Origin: Spirochaetaceae bacterium UBA1306
GTDB lineage: Bacteria > Spirochaetota > Spirochaetia > Treponematales > Rectinemataceae
NCBI GenBank assembly: GCA_002307245.1
Contig: DBTW01000076.1
Coordinates: 1-64,000, forward strand
Reading direction: 5' to 3'
Length of the DNA: 64,000 nucleotides
Position 1 is the stretch's first letter. Every line of letters begins with the position of its first letter. The position numbers and the translations under genes were made by a program. This document shows, piece by piece, positions 8,266-16,623 of the stretch. The notes beneath the pieces are model-generated. The model saw only the letters and a list, made by a program, of their open reading frames with translations. It did not search any database and was not told the DNA's origin.

Positions 8266-11200
8266 CTACATCAACCCGAAGGTCACGAAGGAATAGCCTT
8301 TCTTCCAATAATCCCGGGACCTCTCCTCCGGCGTCGCGGGGAAGGCCTCGGTCTCCTTCTCAGCCCAGCTCCACTTGCCCGAGAAGCTCTCGGGGCCGAC
8401 GCGGTAACTCTCGCCGTCGATGTGGTGGTGCGGGCCCAGCAGGTTGCGGTTGCTCGAGTACAGCTTGAGCTCGAGCGGATTACGACCGCTGTCGAGGAGC
8501 CCCGTCAGGTCGGCGCGGAAGGGTGCCCAAGGCAGGAGAGCCGCGCGCTTCCCGTTGAGGCGGACCTCGATCATGGCTGACCGCGGGCGCCCGAGCTCCA
8601 GGATGACGCGGCCGTCGGAGGCGCCGCGCGGCGACATGGGCCCGAGTTCCCGCGCAAAGGTGATCGCGCCGGAGTAGAAGGCGAAGCCGCGGGAGGAGAG
8701 GTCACCGCCACCGAGGCGCTCGGGGCGCTCGGTGAGGAAGAAGGGCCCGTCGGTATGGATTGACTCGCGCGGGCCCGGGACGAAGGGCGCGCGACTCATG
8801 ACCGCGAAATCGCCCGCCAGGTATACGCTCTCGAGCTCCACGTCGTAGGTCAGCTTGTTCCGCTCGGTCTCGTAGACGCCCTCGCCGAAGAGAACCTCGT
8901 AGACGCGGGGCGACTGCCGGAAGCTACGGCGGAGGACGAGCTCATTACGGCCGCGCGCGGCGAAGGGAGCAAGGTCCACTTTGCGGAAGGACGAGTCTAT
9001 CCAGGGGCCGAGATCGGTCGAGGGCACAGACCTCCCGTTGAGCTCGATACGGAAATCGTCCGGCCTCTCCAACACCAAGAAGCAGCGACGGCCTCCGAGA
9101 TCGAGCTCCGACTCGAAGGAGAAGCGCAAAAATACCTCGCAGGGCCGTTTGAGCTCGAGGAGCCGCGACTGAATGGCGATGACGGGCGCCTCGGGGAGCC
9201 AAGGGCCGCCGTCCACGCAATATTCGCAGACGTCCAGGGTGAGGGCATTTAAGCCCTGCTCGCGGATTTCCCAATCCCAGTCCGGCTCGGGCCGCAGGAC
9301 GAGGTCGGGCGCCGTCCCCCGCCGAGGGACAGCGTCGCCGGCATCGGCGCCTTCGACGACAGCATCGGTGTCGACGACAAAGGCGGCCGCGCCCATCGGC
9401 GGGAAGTCCTGCTCGACGCATGCCTCCTCGAGTGCGCAACGCGTCAAATCCAGCCTCGAGGCCTTGCCCGGCCAGGGGAAAGCGATCCTGGCTCGATACC
9501 CGCGATCCCTGTCCAGGTTGGCGACGAAGACCAGCTTCCGCGTCCCTACGTCCCTCACGGCCAGATGGAGGGCGCCGATCTCGCCCGGGTCGGACAGGGA
9601 ACGCAGGCTCGGCGAAGAGGCGGCGATCGCGGGCAAGGTGGCGCGTGGGTCATCCGCGAAGGGATCGGCGCGGCGGGCGCATTCGCGTAGGCGGCCGAGC
9701 CTAGGATCAGACCGCCCGTCGACAAGCGAGGGAAAGTCGCCGAGGGAGAGGATATCGCCGCCAGCGCGGGCGAACTCGAGGAGGAGGCCGAGGACGGCGC
9801 CCCCGACGCAGCGCATGCTCGGCAGAACTACAACTTCGTAACGGCCGCGGCCCACGACGAGAATCGCCGGGGAGCCTGCCTCGACCGAACCGTGACCCTC
9901 GATGATGGTCTCGTCGCCCAGGTGATACTCGAGGTGGCCCTCGGAGAGCCAGGTCGCGGCCCGCGCGAAGTCGGCGTCAAGCTCACGCAACCCCCGGCCG
10001 TAGTCCAGGCCGTCGTACATGACCCAGCCGGAGCGCATCGGATGGAGGAGCAGCACGCGAGCCGCGCTCGATCCCTGAGAGAGGAACATGCCCAGCCGGG
10101 CGATATAGTCGTTGAAGACGCCGTACTCGCCCCACCAGGGCTGCTGGTAGAAGAGCGAGGGCGGGTAGTCGCGCTTGCGGAATCCCCGGAGGCTATAGGC
10201 CGAGAGATGCTGGCAGAGCATGTTCACGCCGTTGACGAACTGCCAGTGAACGATCCACCGCAGCTCCTCGAGGCTGGCGTCCCAGCCGCAGAGCGCGAAG
10301 GACTCGGTGATCGCCCTGTCCTTGCCCAGCTGGGCCGCGACCGATCCCAACTGCTTTGGCACGATCGGCGAGCCGATGCCTCGCCTGAGCCAGTCGATGC
10401 CGGGCATATCCATGTGCTCGTAGAAGGGCATCACGCCCCCCGTATTGGCCATCTGGACGAAGACGCTCTCTTCCATCATCGCGTGGCCAGTGAGCTCGCA
10501 ACCGTTCGCGCGGCACCATTCGTGGATCTGCCCCATGAAGGACGAGACGAAAAGTCGGCTGACAAGGTGCCAGAAGTCGTAGCGCAGTGCCTCGTAGCCC
10601 GGCAGGGGCAGGAAAAGCCCGGGCAGGCGCTCCAGGAGTTCGTAGCCGTACTCGGTGAGGAAGAGCGCGGGCAGGCCGGGAGACCAGGGTATGTCGCGGT
10701 CGATGCTGCCCGAGAGCCTCGGCTCATCCGTAAAGAAGCCCTTGAGGCCAGCGAAGGCCGAGCCGAGGCGGGAGCGGTAACGCTCGTGGGTCCCCTCGAT
10801 GAAGGCGCGCACCGTCTCGCGATCGAGCACGTCGATGTAATTCGGGTTGCGGTGGACGTAGACCGCTACCATGCCGTAGTCGCGCAGGAGCTCGACGCAG
10901 GCCGAGGGGGGCTCGGGACCGTCGCAGGCCCGCCTCAAGGTGAGCCAGCGGCCCTGGTAGCGCTCGCCCATGGCGGGGACGCGGCCGCCCGCGAAGCCCG
11001 AGGGCCAGCCCTCCTCGTCATAGGCCCAGGCGTCGATGCCCAGCTGCCCAGCCGCCTCGACGCAGGCCTCGACGCAGCGCATCCAGTCCTCGCCGAGGTA
11101 CTCGGTCTCGAGGCCGCCGCGTGCGTGCATGAAGAAACCGCCCATACCGCGCCGAGCGATCTCACCCGACTGCGCGACGAGGGCCCCGGGCTCGAGGGAG

Positions 11201-11283
11201 TCGTTCCAGGACCAGAAGGGGATGGGCCTGCGACTCGCCGGCGGGTCGTCGAGGAGCTCGAGCAGCGGGTCGCGCGGGCTCAT
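8266..11283 (-). CDS. GH106-type glycoside hydrolase (alpha-L-rhamnosidase-like)
   Basis: 1005 residues from ATG 11283, which overlaps the upstream stop in an ATGA junction; a longer open frame exists but starts inside the neighbour. The N-terminus is characteristic of this family: PIPFWSWNDSLEPG, MGGFFMHARGGLETEYL and AWAYDEEGWPSGFAGG, followed by FFTDEP and GHAMMEES, which supply acidic residues typical of a TIM-barrel active site. The C-terminal third is rich in beta strands and Trp/Arg-containing sugar-binding-like segments. GH106 enzymes release alpha-L-rhamnose from plant polysaccharides. No signal peptide is visible, so it probably works on imported oligosaccharides. The operon position between a nucleoside-hydrolase-like gene and an (alpha/alpha)6 hydrolase fits stepwise trimming of one glycan. 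Confidence 0.78.
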   Translation of the reverse strand: MSPRDPLLELLDDPPASRRPIPFWSWNDSLEPGALVAQSGEIARRGMGGFFMHARGGLETEYLGEDWMRCVEACVEAAGQLGIDAWAYDEEGWPSGFAGGRVPAMGERYQGRWLTLRRACDGPEPPSACVELLRDYGMVAVYVHRNPNYIDVLDRETVRAFIEGTHERYRSRLGSAFAGLKGFFTDEPRLSGSIDRDIPWSPGLPALFLTEYGYELLERLPGLFLPLPGYEALRYDFWHLVSRLFVSSFMGQIHEWCRANGCELTGHAMMEESVFVQMANTGGVMPFYEHMDMPGIDWLRRGIGSPIVPKQLGSVAAQLGKDRAITESFALCGWDASLEELRWIVHWQFVNGVNMLCQHLSAYSLRGFRKRDYPPSLFYQQPWWGEYGVFNDYIARLGMFLSQGSSAARVLLLHPMRSGWVMYDGLDYGRGLRELDADFARAATWLSEGHLEYHLGDETIIEGHGSVEAGSPAILVVGRGRYEVVVLPSMRCVGGAVLGLLLEFARAGGDILSLGDFPSLVDGRSDPRLGRLRECARRADPFADDPRATLPAIAASSPSLRSLSDPGEIGALHLAVRDVGTRKLVFVANLDRDRGYRARIAFPWPGKASRLDLTRCALEEACVEQDFPPMGAAAFVVDTDAVVEGADAGDAVPRRGTAPDLVLRPEPDWDWEIREQGLNALTLDVCEYCVDGGPWLPEAPVIAIQSRLLELKRPCEVFLRFSFESELDLGGRRCFLVLERPDDFRIELNGRSVPSTDLGPWIDSSFRKVDLAPFAARGRNELVLRRSFRQSPRVYEVLFGEGVYETERNKLTYDVELESVYLAGDFAVMSRAPFVPGPRESIHTDGPFFLTERPERLGGGDLSSRGFAFYSGAITFARELGPMSPRGASDGRVILELGRPRSAMIEVRLNGKRAALLPWAPFRADLTGLLDSGRNPLELKLYSSNRNLLGPHHHIDGESYRVGPESFSGKWSWAEKETEAFPATPEERSRDYWKKGYSFVTFGLM

Positions 11284-12254
11284 GCGCGGCCCGCCAGCTT
11301 GGCGAACATGTCTTCGAACATGAGCCTGGTGTCGATACGCGTGTAGACGCGGATCTTGCCGCGGGACGCCGGCTGGACGCAGTCCGCGGGCGGGCCATAG
11401 CCGCCGTCCGGCAGTAGGCTGGGCCGATCCATGAGGGCGTAGCGGCTGGAGGAACTGTCGGGCTGGAAGGAGCACTGCAGCGCGGTGAGGAGGACCAGGG
11501 GGCTGTCGCCGAGGACGTAGGCCTCGCCGAGATTGCGGTCCTTGCGGCCCCAGCCCTCCGCGACGGCGGCGATCGAGTCGACGAGGAAGCGCCCGAGCTC
11601 GCCGCTGGGCGCGACCCGGGCCTCCAGCTCGGCGTAGGAGACGAGGCATTGCCGGTACGCGTCCCGCGGCACCTGCCAGAGCGGGACCGAGCTGTCGTTG
11701 AAGACGGCGCACGCCGCGTCGATGTCGATGTTAAGGTTGTACTCCACCAGAGAGGCCCTCGGGGAAGGCGTCGCGAGGCCGGGATGCTCGTTGCCTCCAA
11801 TCCAGACCAGGATGAGGCGCTCGGCCACGCGGGGCTCCATAAGGAGGGCGGAGGCCGCGTCAGTAAGCCCCGCCCCGCAGGCCAGGTAGAGCGGCAGGTC
11901 GGTATCGCCGCGCATAGCCTCGGCGACGATCGCCTCGGCGGCGGCCGAGGGGATGGGGGTCCGGGTATCGCTCAGCGCCACAGGCGCGCCCTCGTGGACG
12001 GGAACCGAACCCGCCAGGCCCATGACCTCGAGCAGCTCACCCGCCCGCTTCGCGGCATTGGCCGCGCTGCGGCCCGAGGGGTCGGAGGGATCGTCGGGCC
12101 GCAGATGAGAGCCGATGATCCCCCGAATCTCCACCGAGGGCGATAGCAGGTGGTGCGCCATCTGGAAAAGATCGTCGGGATCCCCCGAGAAGTCGTTGTC
12201 CACGATGACCCGCATCCGCGACGAGACCTCGAAGCGTCCGATCTTCCTGCCCAT
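11280..12254 (-). CDS. Inosine/uridine nucleoside hydrolase-like protein
   Basis: 324 residues. Near residue 16 it has VDNDFSGDPDDLFQMAHHLL, a variant of the Asp-rich calcium-binding motif (DxDxxxDD) at the N-terminus of nucleoside hydrolases. IRGIIGSH follows, and a later LILVWIGGN corresponds to the central strand. The C-terminal Asp-containing region is less like classical enzymes. Related proteins sit in many plant-glycan clusters and may cleave N- or O-glycosidic bonds of ribose-like or other sugars. It lies between the permease genes and the rhamnosidase, with 4-bp overlap to the latter, so it belongs to the same pathway. A start at Met13 (MRVIVDND) is a possible alternative. Confidence 0.7.
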   Translation of the reverse strand: MGRKIGRFEVSSRMRVIVDNDFSGDPDDLFQMAHHLLSPSVEIRGIIGSHLRPDDPSDPSGRSAANAAKRAGELLEVMGLAGSVPVHEGAPVALSDTRTPIPSAAAEAIVAEAMRGDTDLPLYLACGAGLTDAASALLMEPRVAERLILVWIGGNEHPGLATPSPRASLVEYNLNIDIDAACAVFNDSSVPLWQVPRDAYRQCLVSYAELEARVAPSGELGRFLVDSIAAVAEGWGRKDRNLGEAYVLGDSPLVLLTALQCSFQPDSSSSRYALMDRPSLLPDGGYGPPADCVQPASRGKIRVYTRIDTRLMFEDMFAKLAGRA

Positions 12255-12260
12255 ACCGGT

Positions 12261-13106
12261 TTAGCCCTTCACCGCGCCGGCGGTCATGCCGTCGATCACG
12301 AGCTTGTTGAGGCCCGCGTAAAGGGCGAGGGTCGGCATGACGCCAATGGATATGGCCGCGAAGATCGCCCCCCAGTTCTTATTCCCCCACTCGTCGGAGA
12401 AGTACAGGAGGCCCGTCTGCACGGTCTTCATGGCCGTCCGACTGATGAAGGTCATCGAGAATATCATGTCGTTCCAGCGGAAGAAGAACTGGATGACCAG
12501 GACGGTGATGATCGCGTTCATCGACAGCGGCACAACCACCTTCCAGAAGACCTGGTAGATGTCGCAGCCGTCGATCACCGCCGCCTCTATGAGCTCGTCC
12601 GGTAGGCTGCGCATGTAGCTCGCGATGAGGTAGACGGAGAGGGCGAGCCCGAAGCCCGTGTAGGTGATAATAAGGCTCCAATAGGTATTAAGCAGGTGAA
12701 GCGCCTTGTACATGGTGAATAGGGGGATGAGGACGATAGTGACGGGTACCATGATCCCGCTCATGAAAAAGGACAAAGCGATGCCACGGAGGGCCCAGCG
12801 CATTTTCACGAGGGCGAAGGAGACGCTGGAGCTGAGGGCGACGATGAGGACGAGGGAGACGGCTGTCGTGATGAGGCTGTTCTTGAAAAAGATGCCCATC
12901 CTGCCGGTGGTCCAGGCGTCGGCGTAGTTCTGGACAAAGAAGCCCTCGGGCAGGGCGTAGGAGGGATTGCTCGTGAACTCGCGAGTCTCCTTGAAGGAGG
13001 AGATCAACATCCAGAGAATCGGGTAGACCTCGATGGCCAGGAATATGACCACGAAAATCTTGAAGAGCAGCGAGGCGATGTTGGAGCGGATGCGGGCGGT
13101 GTCCAT
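12261..13106 (-). CDS. Sugar ABC transporter permease, MalG type
   Basis: 281 residues from ATG 13106, preceded by GGGGG. Six hydrophobic segments and the EAA loop EAAVIDGCDIYQVFWKVVVPLS near residues 190-211 are typical of carbohydrate-uptake family 1 inner-membrane permeases. The C-terminal TAGAVKG is also characteristic. It pairs with the MalF-type gene 11 bp upstream and the binding protein further up. No ATPase gene is present; spirochaetes and firmicutes commonly use one shared MsmK/UgpC-like ATPase encoded elsewhere. Confidence 0.95.
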   Translation of the reverse strand: MDTARIRSNIASLLFKIFVVIFLAIEVYPILWMLISSFKETREFTSNPSYALPEGFFVQNYADAWTTGRMGIFFKNSLITTAVSLVLIVALSSSVSFALVKMRWALRGIALSFFMSGIMVPVTIVLIPLFTMYKALHLLNTYWSLIITYTGFGLALSVYLIASYMRSLPDELIEAAVIDGCDIYQVFWKVVVPLSMNAIITVLVIQFFFRWNDMIFSMTFISRTAMKTVQTGLLYFSDEWGNKNWGAIFAAISIGVMPTLALYAGLNKLVIDGMTAGAVKG

Positions 13107-13117
13107 TTCTCGGCCCC

Positions 13118-14002
13118 CTAATATTTCCGGCGACCGAAGACGCCGTTGATGACGGCGGTGACTACGATGCACTCTATCAAGATGAATACGGCAATGGAGC
13201 TGCCATACCCGTATTGGCTATGAAGGAAGGCAGAGTCGTACATGTACATGGAGAGGGTCTTCGTGGCCGTGCCAGGGCCGCCGCGCGTCAGGGCCAGGGA
13301 GGACTCGAAGACCTTGAGCGTGCCGGTGAAGCTGAAGACCAGGCAGGTCAGGGTGATCGGCCTGAGCGAGGGCAGGAGGATGTTGCGCAGGAGGCGCAGA
13401 CCGTTCGCGCCGTCGATACGCGCGGCCTCGATCATCTCCGTCGGGATGTCCATGAGCGCCGCGTAGAAGATGATCGCGTAGAAGCCCATCGCGGTCCAGA
13501 TGTCCATCGAGCAGAGCACTAAGAAGGCGCTACGCGGCTGGCCGAGCCAGGGCTGAACGAGGTCGCCGAGGCCGAGCAGCACGAGAAGGCTATTGAAGAG
13601 CCCGTTGTTGGGCGTGATCTCGAAGATCTTCGTGAAGAGCTGCCCCACCGCGACGACAGGTAGGACGACCGGGAAGAAGACGATGGTGCGCACGAAGGTC
13701 TTGTACTTACGGATCCCGAACATGAAGAGCAGGGCGCAGAGCAGGCCCAGCCCCACCTGTCCGAGTACCACGATAGCCACATACTCGAGGTTCATTGAGA
13801 AGGCGCCGAGAAAGATGCGGTCGCCCCACATTTTCGCATAGTTGCGGAGGCCGAAGAACTTGAAGTTGATCCCCGGCAGGCCCGAGAAGAGCGAGTAGTA
13901 GGTCGACCAGATTATGGGGACGAAGACGGAGAACAGATAGATGAGGGCTGCCGGAAGCACGAAGACGAGGATGGCTTTCTTGTCCCTGAGCAAACTTTCC
14001 AT
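13118..14002 (-). CDS. Sugar ABC transporter permease, MalF type
   Basis: 294 residues with six predicted membrane segments. The EAA motif is EAARIDGANGLRLLRNILLPSL at about residues 190-211, the contact point for the ATPase. It follows the binding-protein gene after an intergenic hairpin (14032-14062) and precedes the MalG-type partner. It forms the inner-membrane channel for the glycan or sugar recognised by the upstream binding protein. Confidence 0.95.
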   Translation of the reverse strand: MESLLRDKKAILVFVLPAALIYLFSVFVPIIWSTYYSLFSGLPGINFKFFGLRNYAKMWGDRIFLGAFSMNLEYVAIVVLGQVGLGLLCALLFMFGIRKYKTFVRTIVFFPVVLPVVAVGQLFTKIFEITPNNGLFNSLLVLLGLGDLVQPWLGQPRSAFLVLCSMDIWTAMGFYAIIFYAALMDIPTEMIEAARIDGANGLRLLRNILLPSLRPITLTCLVFSFTGTLKVFESSLALTRGGPGTATKTLSMYMYDSAFLHSQYGYGSSIAVFILIECIVVTAVINGVFGRRKY

Positions 14003-14031
14003 GGGGCTACCTGGGGATGAACTGGATGAGA

Positions 14032-14062
14032 GGCCGCCCGCGCCCGAGGGGCGCGGGCGGCC
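14032..14062 (-). terminator. Perfect 14-bp GC hairpin between binding-protein and permease genes
   Basis: Positions 14032-14045 and 14049-14062 are exact complements of 14 bp, almost all G/C, around a 3-nt loop. No T-run follows in the direction of transcription, so it is more likely a 3'-end-stabilising or partial attenuator structure than a full terminator. Confidence 0.7.
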
Positions 14063-14080
14063 GTCTAGTAGGCCCGAAGC

Positions 14081-15364
14081 CTACTTCGAGGCTTGGTATT
14101 CCTTATTGGCGCTGTCGATGTCCTTCCAATACTGCTCCGGGGTGATCATGCCCAGGAAGAGGGCCTGAATGTTATCCTGGGCTACCTGGGAGGTCTTCGA
14201 GTCGAAGTTTGCCTCGAACCAGAGGCCGGCGGTCTTCGCCTTCTTGAGCTCGGCCTGGATAAGCTTGGTGTAGCCCGGGAGGTCGGTCTTGGCGTTGGTG
14301 ACCTTGTAGCCCTTCACGGCGCCGTAGTCCTTCATGGCCTTGTCGCCCATGCGGGTGAACACGTACTTGACCCAGTCGGCGGTGGCCGCGTCGTATTTCG
14401 CCTTGGAGAGGCAGAGGATCGTGCCGCAGTTCATGGAGTAGTCGTCCATCTTGCCGGCGCCGCCCTTAACGAGGGGGATGTTGAAGAAGCCGATGCCCTC
14501 GGGACCGGCGACATTGCGTTTGGAGTCGTTGAGGTTCTCGGCGAACCAGGAGCCGTTGTAGAGCATAGCGGCTTTCCCGGAGAAGAGGGTATCGGCGGCG
14601 GTCGCGTAGTCGACCGTCGTGATGCCAGTGCCAAAGTAACCCTTCTTGGCCATATCCTGGACGACCTTCGCGGACTCGATGAAGGCGGGGTCGGAGAAGG
14701 ATATCTTCCCGGCTACGCCCTTTTCCATCGCGTCGACGCCGAGCTTTCGCATGACGTACATATTGAGGACGCGGGAGAGCGGCCACTTGTCCTTGCCGCC
14801 CGCAGTAAAGGGTTGAATGCCGACCTTCTTGAGCTTCTCGCAGTCGGTCATGAGTTCGTCCCAGGTAGCGGGCGGAGCCTTGATCCCGGCCTTTGTGAAA
14901 TCGGCCTTGTTGTACCAGAGGCCCTCGATGTTCATCCCGAGGGGCAGGTCGTAGAGCCCCTTATTCGAGGCGAGGCGCTTGAGGAGGGAGACGGCGCCAG
15001 CGTCGAGGTACTCGGAAATGCCGAGGTCCTTAAAGGCCTTCTCGATGTCGACGATCTTGCCGGCCTCGATGAGCTCGAGGATGGGTGTGCCGGACTCGTA
15101 GGCGAAAACATCGGGCAGATCGTCGCTGGCGAGAAGTACCTTGACCTTCTGCTGGAGGGAATTCGTATCGACCAGCTCGAAGTCCAACTTAAAGTTGGGA
15201 TGCGTAGCCTGATATTCCTTGGTCAAGTCGAGGATGAGCTTGGAGTTATCATTGGCTTCGGGCCAAATCGAGAGGAACGAGATGGTCTTCGCTTTAGCCT
15301 GAGCGCCAGCTAATCCGGCGAAAACGACAAGCACGGCGAGCAATACGGAAATTCTCTTGGACAT
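14081..15364 (-). CDS. Sugar ABC transporter substrate-binding protein
   Basis: 427 residues from ATG 15364, with GGAGG seven bases upstream. A signal peptide (about 22 residues, ending GLAGAQA) is followed by a family 1 extracellular solute-binding fold beginning TISFLSIWPEAND. Typical features are the SGTPILELIEAGKI block, WYNKADFTKAGIKAPPATWDEL and a later AAMLYNGSWFAENL. There is no lipobox Cys, so it is probably a free periplasmic protein. It is the first gene of the operon and is divergent to the DeoR regulator. Neighbouring glycosidases suggest an oligosaccharide or glycoside ligand. Confidence 0.93.
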   Translation of the reverse strand: MSKRISVLLAVLVVFAGLAGAQAKAKTISFLSIWPEANDNSKLILDLTKEYQATHPNFKLDFELVDTNSLQQKVKVLLASDDLPDVFAYESGTPILELIEAGKIVDIEKAFKDLGISEYLDAGAVSLLKRLASNKGLYDLPLGMNIEGLWYNKADFTKAGIKAPPATWDELMTDCEKLKKVGIQPFTAGGKDKWPLSRVLNMYVMRKLGVDAMEKGVAGKISFSDPAFIESAKVVQDMAKKGYFGTGITTVDYATAADTLFSGKAAMLYNGSWFAENLNDSKRNVAGPEGIGFFNIPLVKGGAGKMDDYSMNCGTILCLSKAKYDAATADWVKYVFTRMGDKAMKDYGAVKGYKVTNAKTDLPGYTKLIQAELKKAKTAGLWFEANFDSKTSQVAQDNIQALFLGMITPEQYWKDIDSANKEYQASK

Positions 15365-15649
15365 GCTCTTACCTCCTGGCAATCGGTGCAACGCTTTGCG
15401 TTAGGCAAAGTATGGTAGCGGTTTTTCTTACTGTCAAGAAATATTAGAAAATAAACGAAAGCGAAAATATTCGTTTCCCGGCATCAATTAAGTAATTGGT
15501 GGGTGATTGACAAAATACCCATAAATAAAGCGGCGTGGACTTTCTTTTACTTTCGATTGACTAGGACCTGAAAAGATGCTCAAATGGAGAGATAATCGTT
15601 TCCATTCGTGGGCTGACCGCCCCCTCAACGAGACGAAAAGGATACGCGA
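15365..15649. promoter_or_regulatory. Divergent control region between binding-protein operon and DeoR gene
   Basis: An AT-rich 285-bp intergenic region. For the minus-strand operon, TTGACA (15432-15437) and CATACT (15409-15414) are 17 bp apart. Upstream of this the inverted arms AAACGAA (15453-15459) and TTCGTTT (15470-15476) enclose a smaller CGAA/TTCG pair, a likely regulator site. CTTTGC/GCAAAG arms (15394-15410) fall at the start of the transcript. ACTTTC occurs twice at about 15539-15555. A TTGACA at 15507-15512 faces the DeoR gene, but I could not find a matching -10 box. Confidence 0.6.
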
Positions 15650-16438
15650 ATGTCTAGCGAACGCAGTGGCACGGCCCTCCTCGCGCAGGAGAGGAGGAAA
15701 AGGATACTAGAGCTAATACAAGAGGAAGGCAGCGCGCGCGTCACCGCGCTGAGCTCCCTTTTCGATGTATCGGAGCCTACCATCCGCCAGGATCTCGAGA
15801 TCCTCGACCAGCAAGGCTTCGTCACGCGAGAGCACGGCGGCGCCTTCCTACGCTCGGTTTCGCGACAGGTGAGCGAGCTCACCCTCCAGCATATGGACAA
15901 TCTGGACAAGAAGGCCCTCATTGCGAAGAAAGCCGCCCAGTTAGTGAGAAGTGGCGACCGGATCATCCTCGACTCGGGCTCCACAGTGACAGAGCTCGCC
16001 AAGTGCCTCTCCAGCGCCCAGAACCTTGTCGTTATCACGAACGCGATCAATATCGCCCTTATTATTGGAGCGAACCCCGCCTGCGAACTCATGGTTACGG
16101 GTGGCGACTTCAAGGCGCCCACCCTATCACTGACGGGCGAGAAGGCGGCCGCCTTCTTCCGAAACATCTACGTCGACAAGCTCTTCCTCGCTACGGGCGG
16201 CATCTCTCCCTCCCTCGAACTCACTTATCCGGGCTATAGCGACCTCGCGGTCAAAAAGGCGATGATCGACGCCTCCAAGGAAGTCTACCTCCTCGCCGAT
16301 TCCACTAAATTCGGCGTAGCCTCCTTCGCCTCCCTGGGGTCCATGAATTGCGTGGACGCGATCGTGACCGACGAAGGCATAGAAGAGAGTACACGTAAAC
16401 AACTTGATGCTCTCGGTGTCCGGCTAATTATCGCTTGA
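15650..16438 (+). CDS. DeoR-family transcriptional regulator
   Basis: 262 residues, ATG preceded by AAAGGA. The N-terminal helix-turn-helix (residues about 14-60) reads RRKRILELIQEEGSARVTAL and then SEPTIRQDLEILDQQGFVTRE, the DeoR signature. The C-terminal sensor domain has DSGSTVTELAKCL and VITNAINIALII, the sugar-phosphate-binding DeoRC fold. Such proteins usually repress catabolic operons and release DNA when a phosphorylated sugar intermediate accumulates. It is divergent to the minus-strand sugar operon, its most likely target, and 185 bp upstream of a second transporter operon it could also control. Confidence 0.93.
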   Translation: MSSERSGTALLAQERRKRILELIQEEGSARVTALSSLFDVSEPTIRQDLEILDQQGFVTREHGGAFLRSVSRQVSELTLQHMDNLDKKALIAKKAAQLVRSGDRIILDSGSTVTELAKCLSSAQNLVVITNAINIALIIGANPACELMVTGGDFKAPTLSLTGEKAAAFFRNIYVDKLFLATGGISPSLELTYPGYSDLAVKKAMIDASKEVYLLADSTKFGVASFASLGSMNCVDAIVTDEGIEESTRKQLDALGVRLIIA

Positions 16439-16504
16439 AGACGCATACTACCGCCACGTGCCGACCGCTCGTCGTAGTGGGTCTTAAGGCGCCAATTCCA
16501 TATA

Positions 16505-16517
16505 AGGTAAATTACCT
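16505..16517. promoter_or_regulatory. Palindromic site AGGTAA-A-TTACCT upstream of second binding-protein gene
   Basis: Perfect 6-bp inverted arms around one base, within a wider TATA...TATA context, in the 185-bp gap between the DeoR gene and the binding-protein gene. It is a plausible operator for the transporter operon. I see no convincing -35/-10 pair next to it, so its role is uncertain. Confidence 0.4.
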
Positions 16518-16623
16518 ATAGCCAATGTAGGCCTGTATCCGATTCCCAGCCTTAACTAGGGGTCCTAAAGTGGGGGCACAGGGAAGGCCCAGGGCCGTTC
16601 CCCATTATCACAAGGAGGACTGC

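Noticed and set aside
9892..11346. Long plus-strand frame opposite the GH106-type gene
   Set aside because: Shadow of a well-supported gene; no ribosome binding site or domain.
11284..11712. N-terminal extension of the GH106-type gene
   Set aside because: Lies entirely inside the nucleoside-hydrolase-like gene in another frame; the ATGA overlap gives the natural start.
16441..16623. Possible riboswitch before the second binding-protein gene
   Set aside because: Only a short palindrome is present; no conserved aptamer pattern that I recognise.
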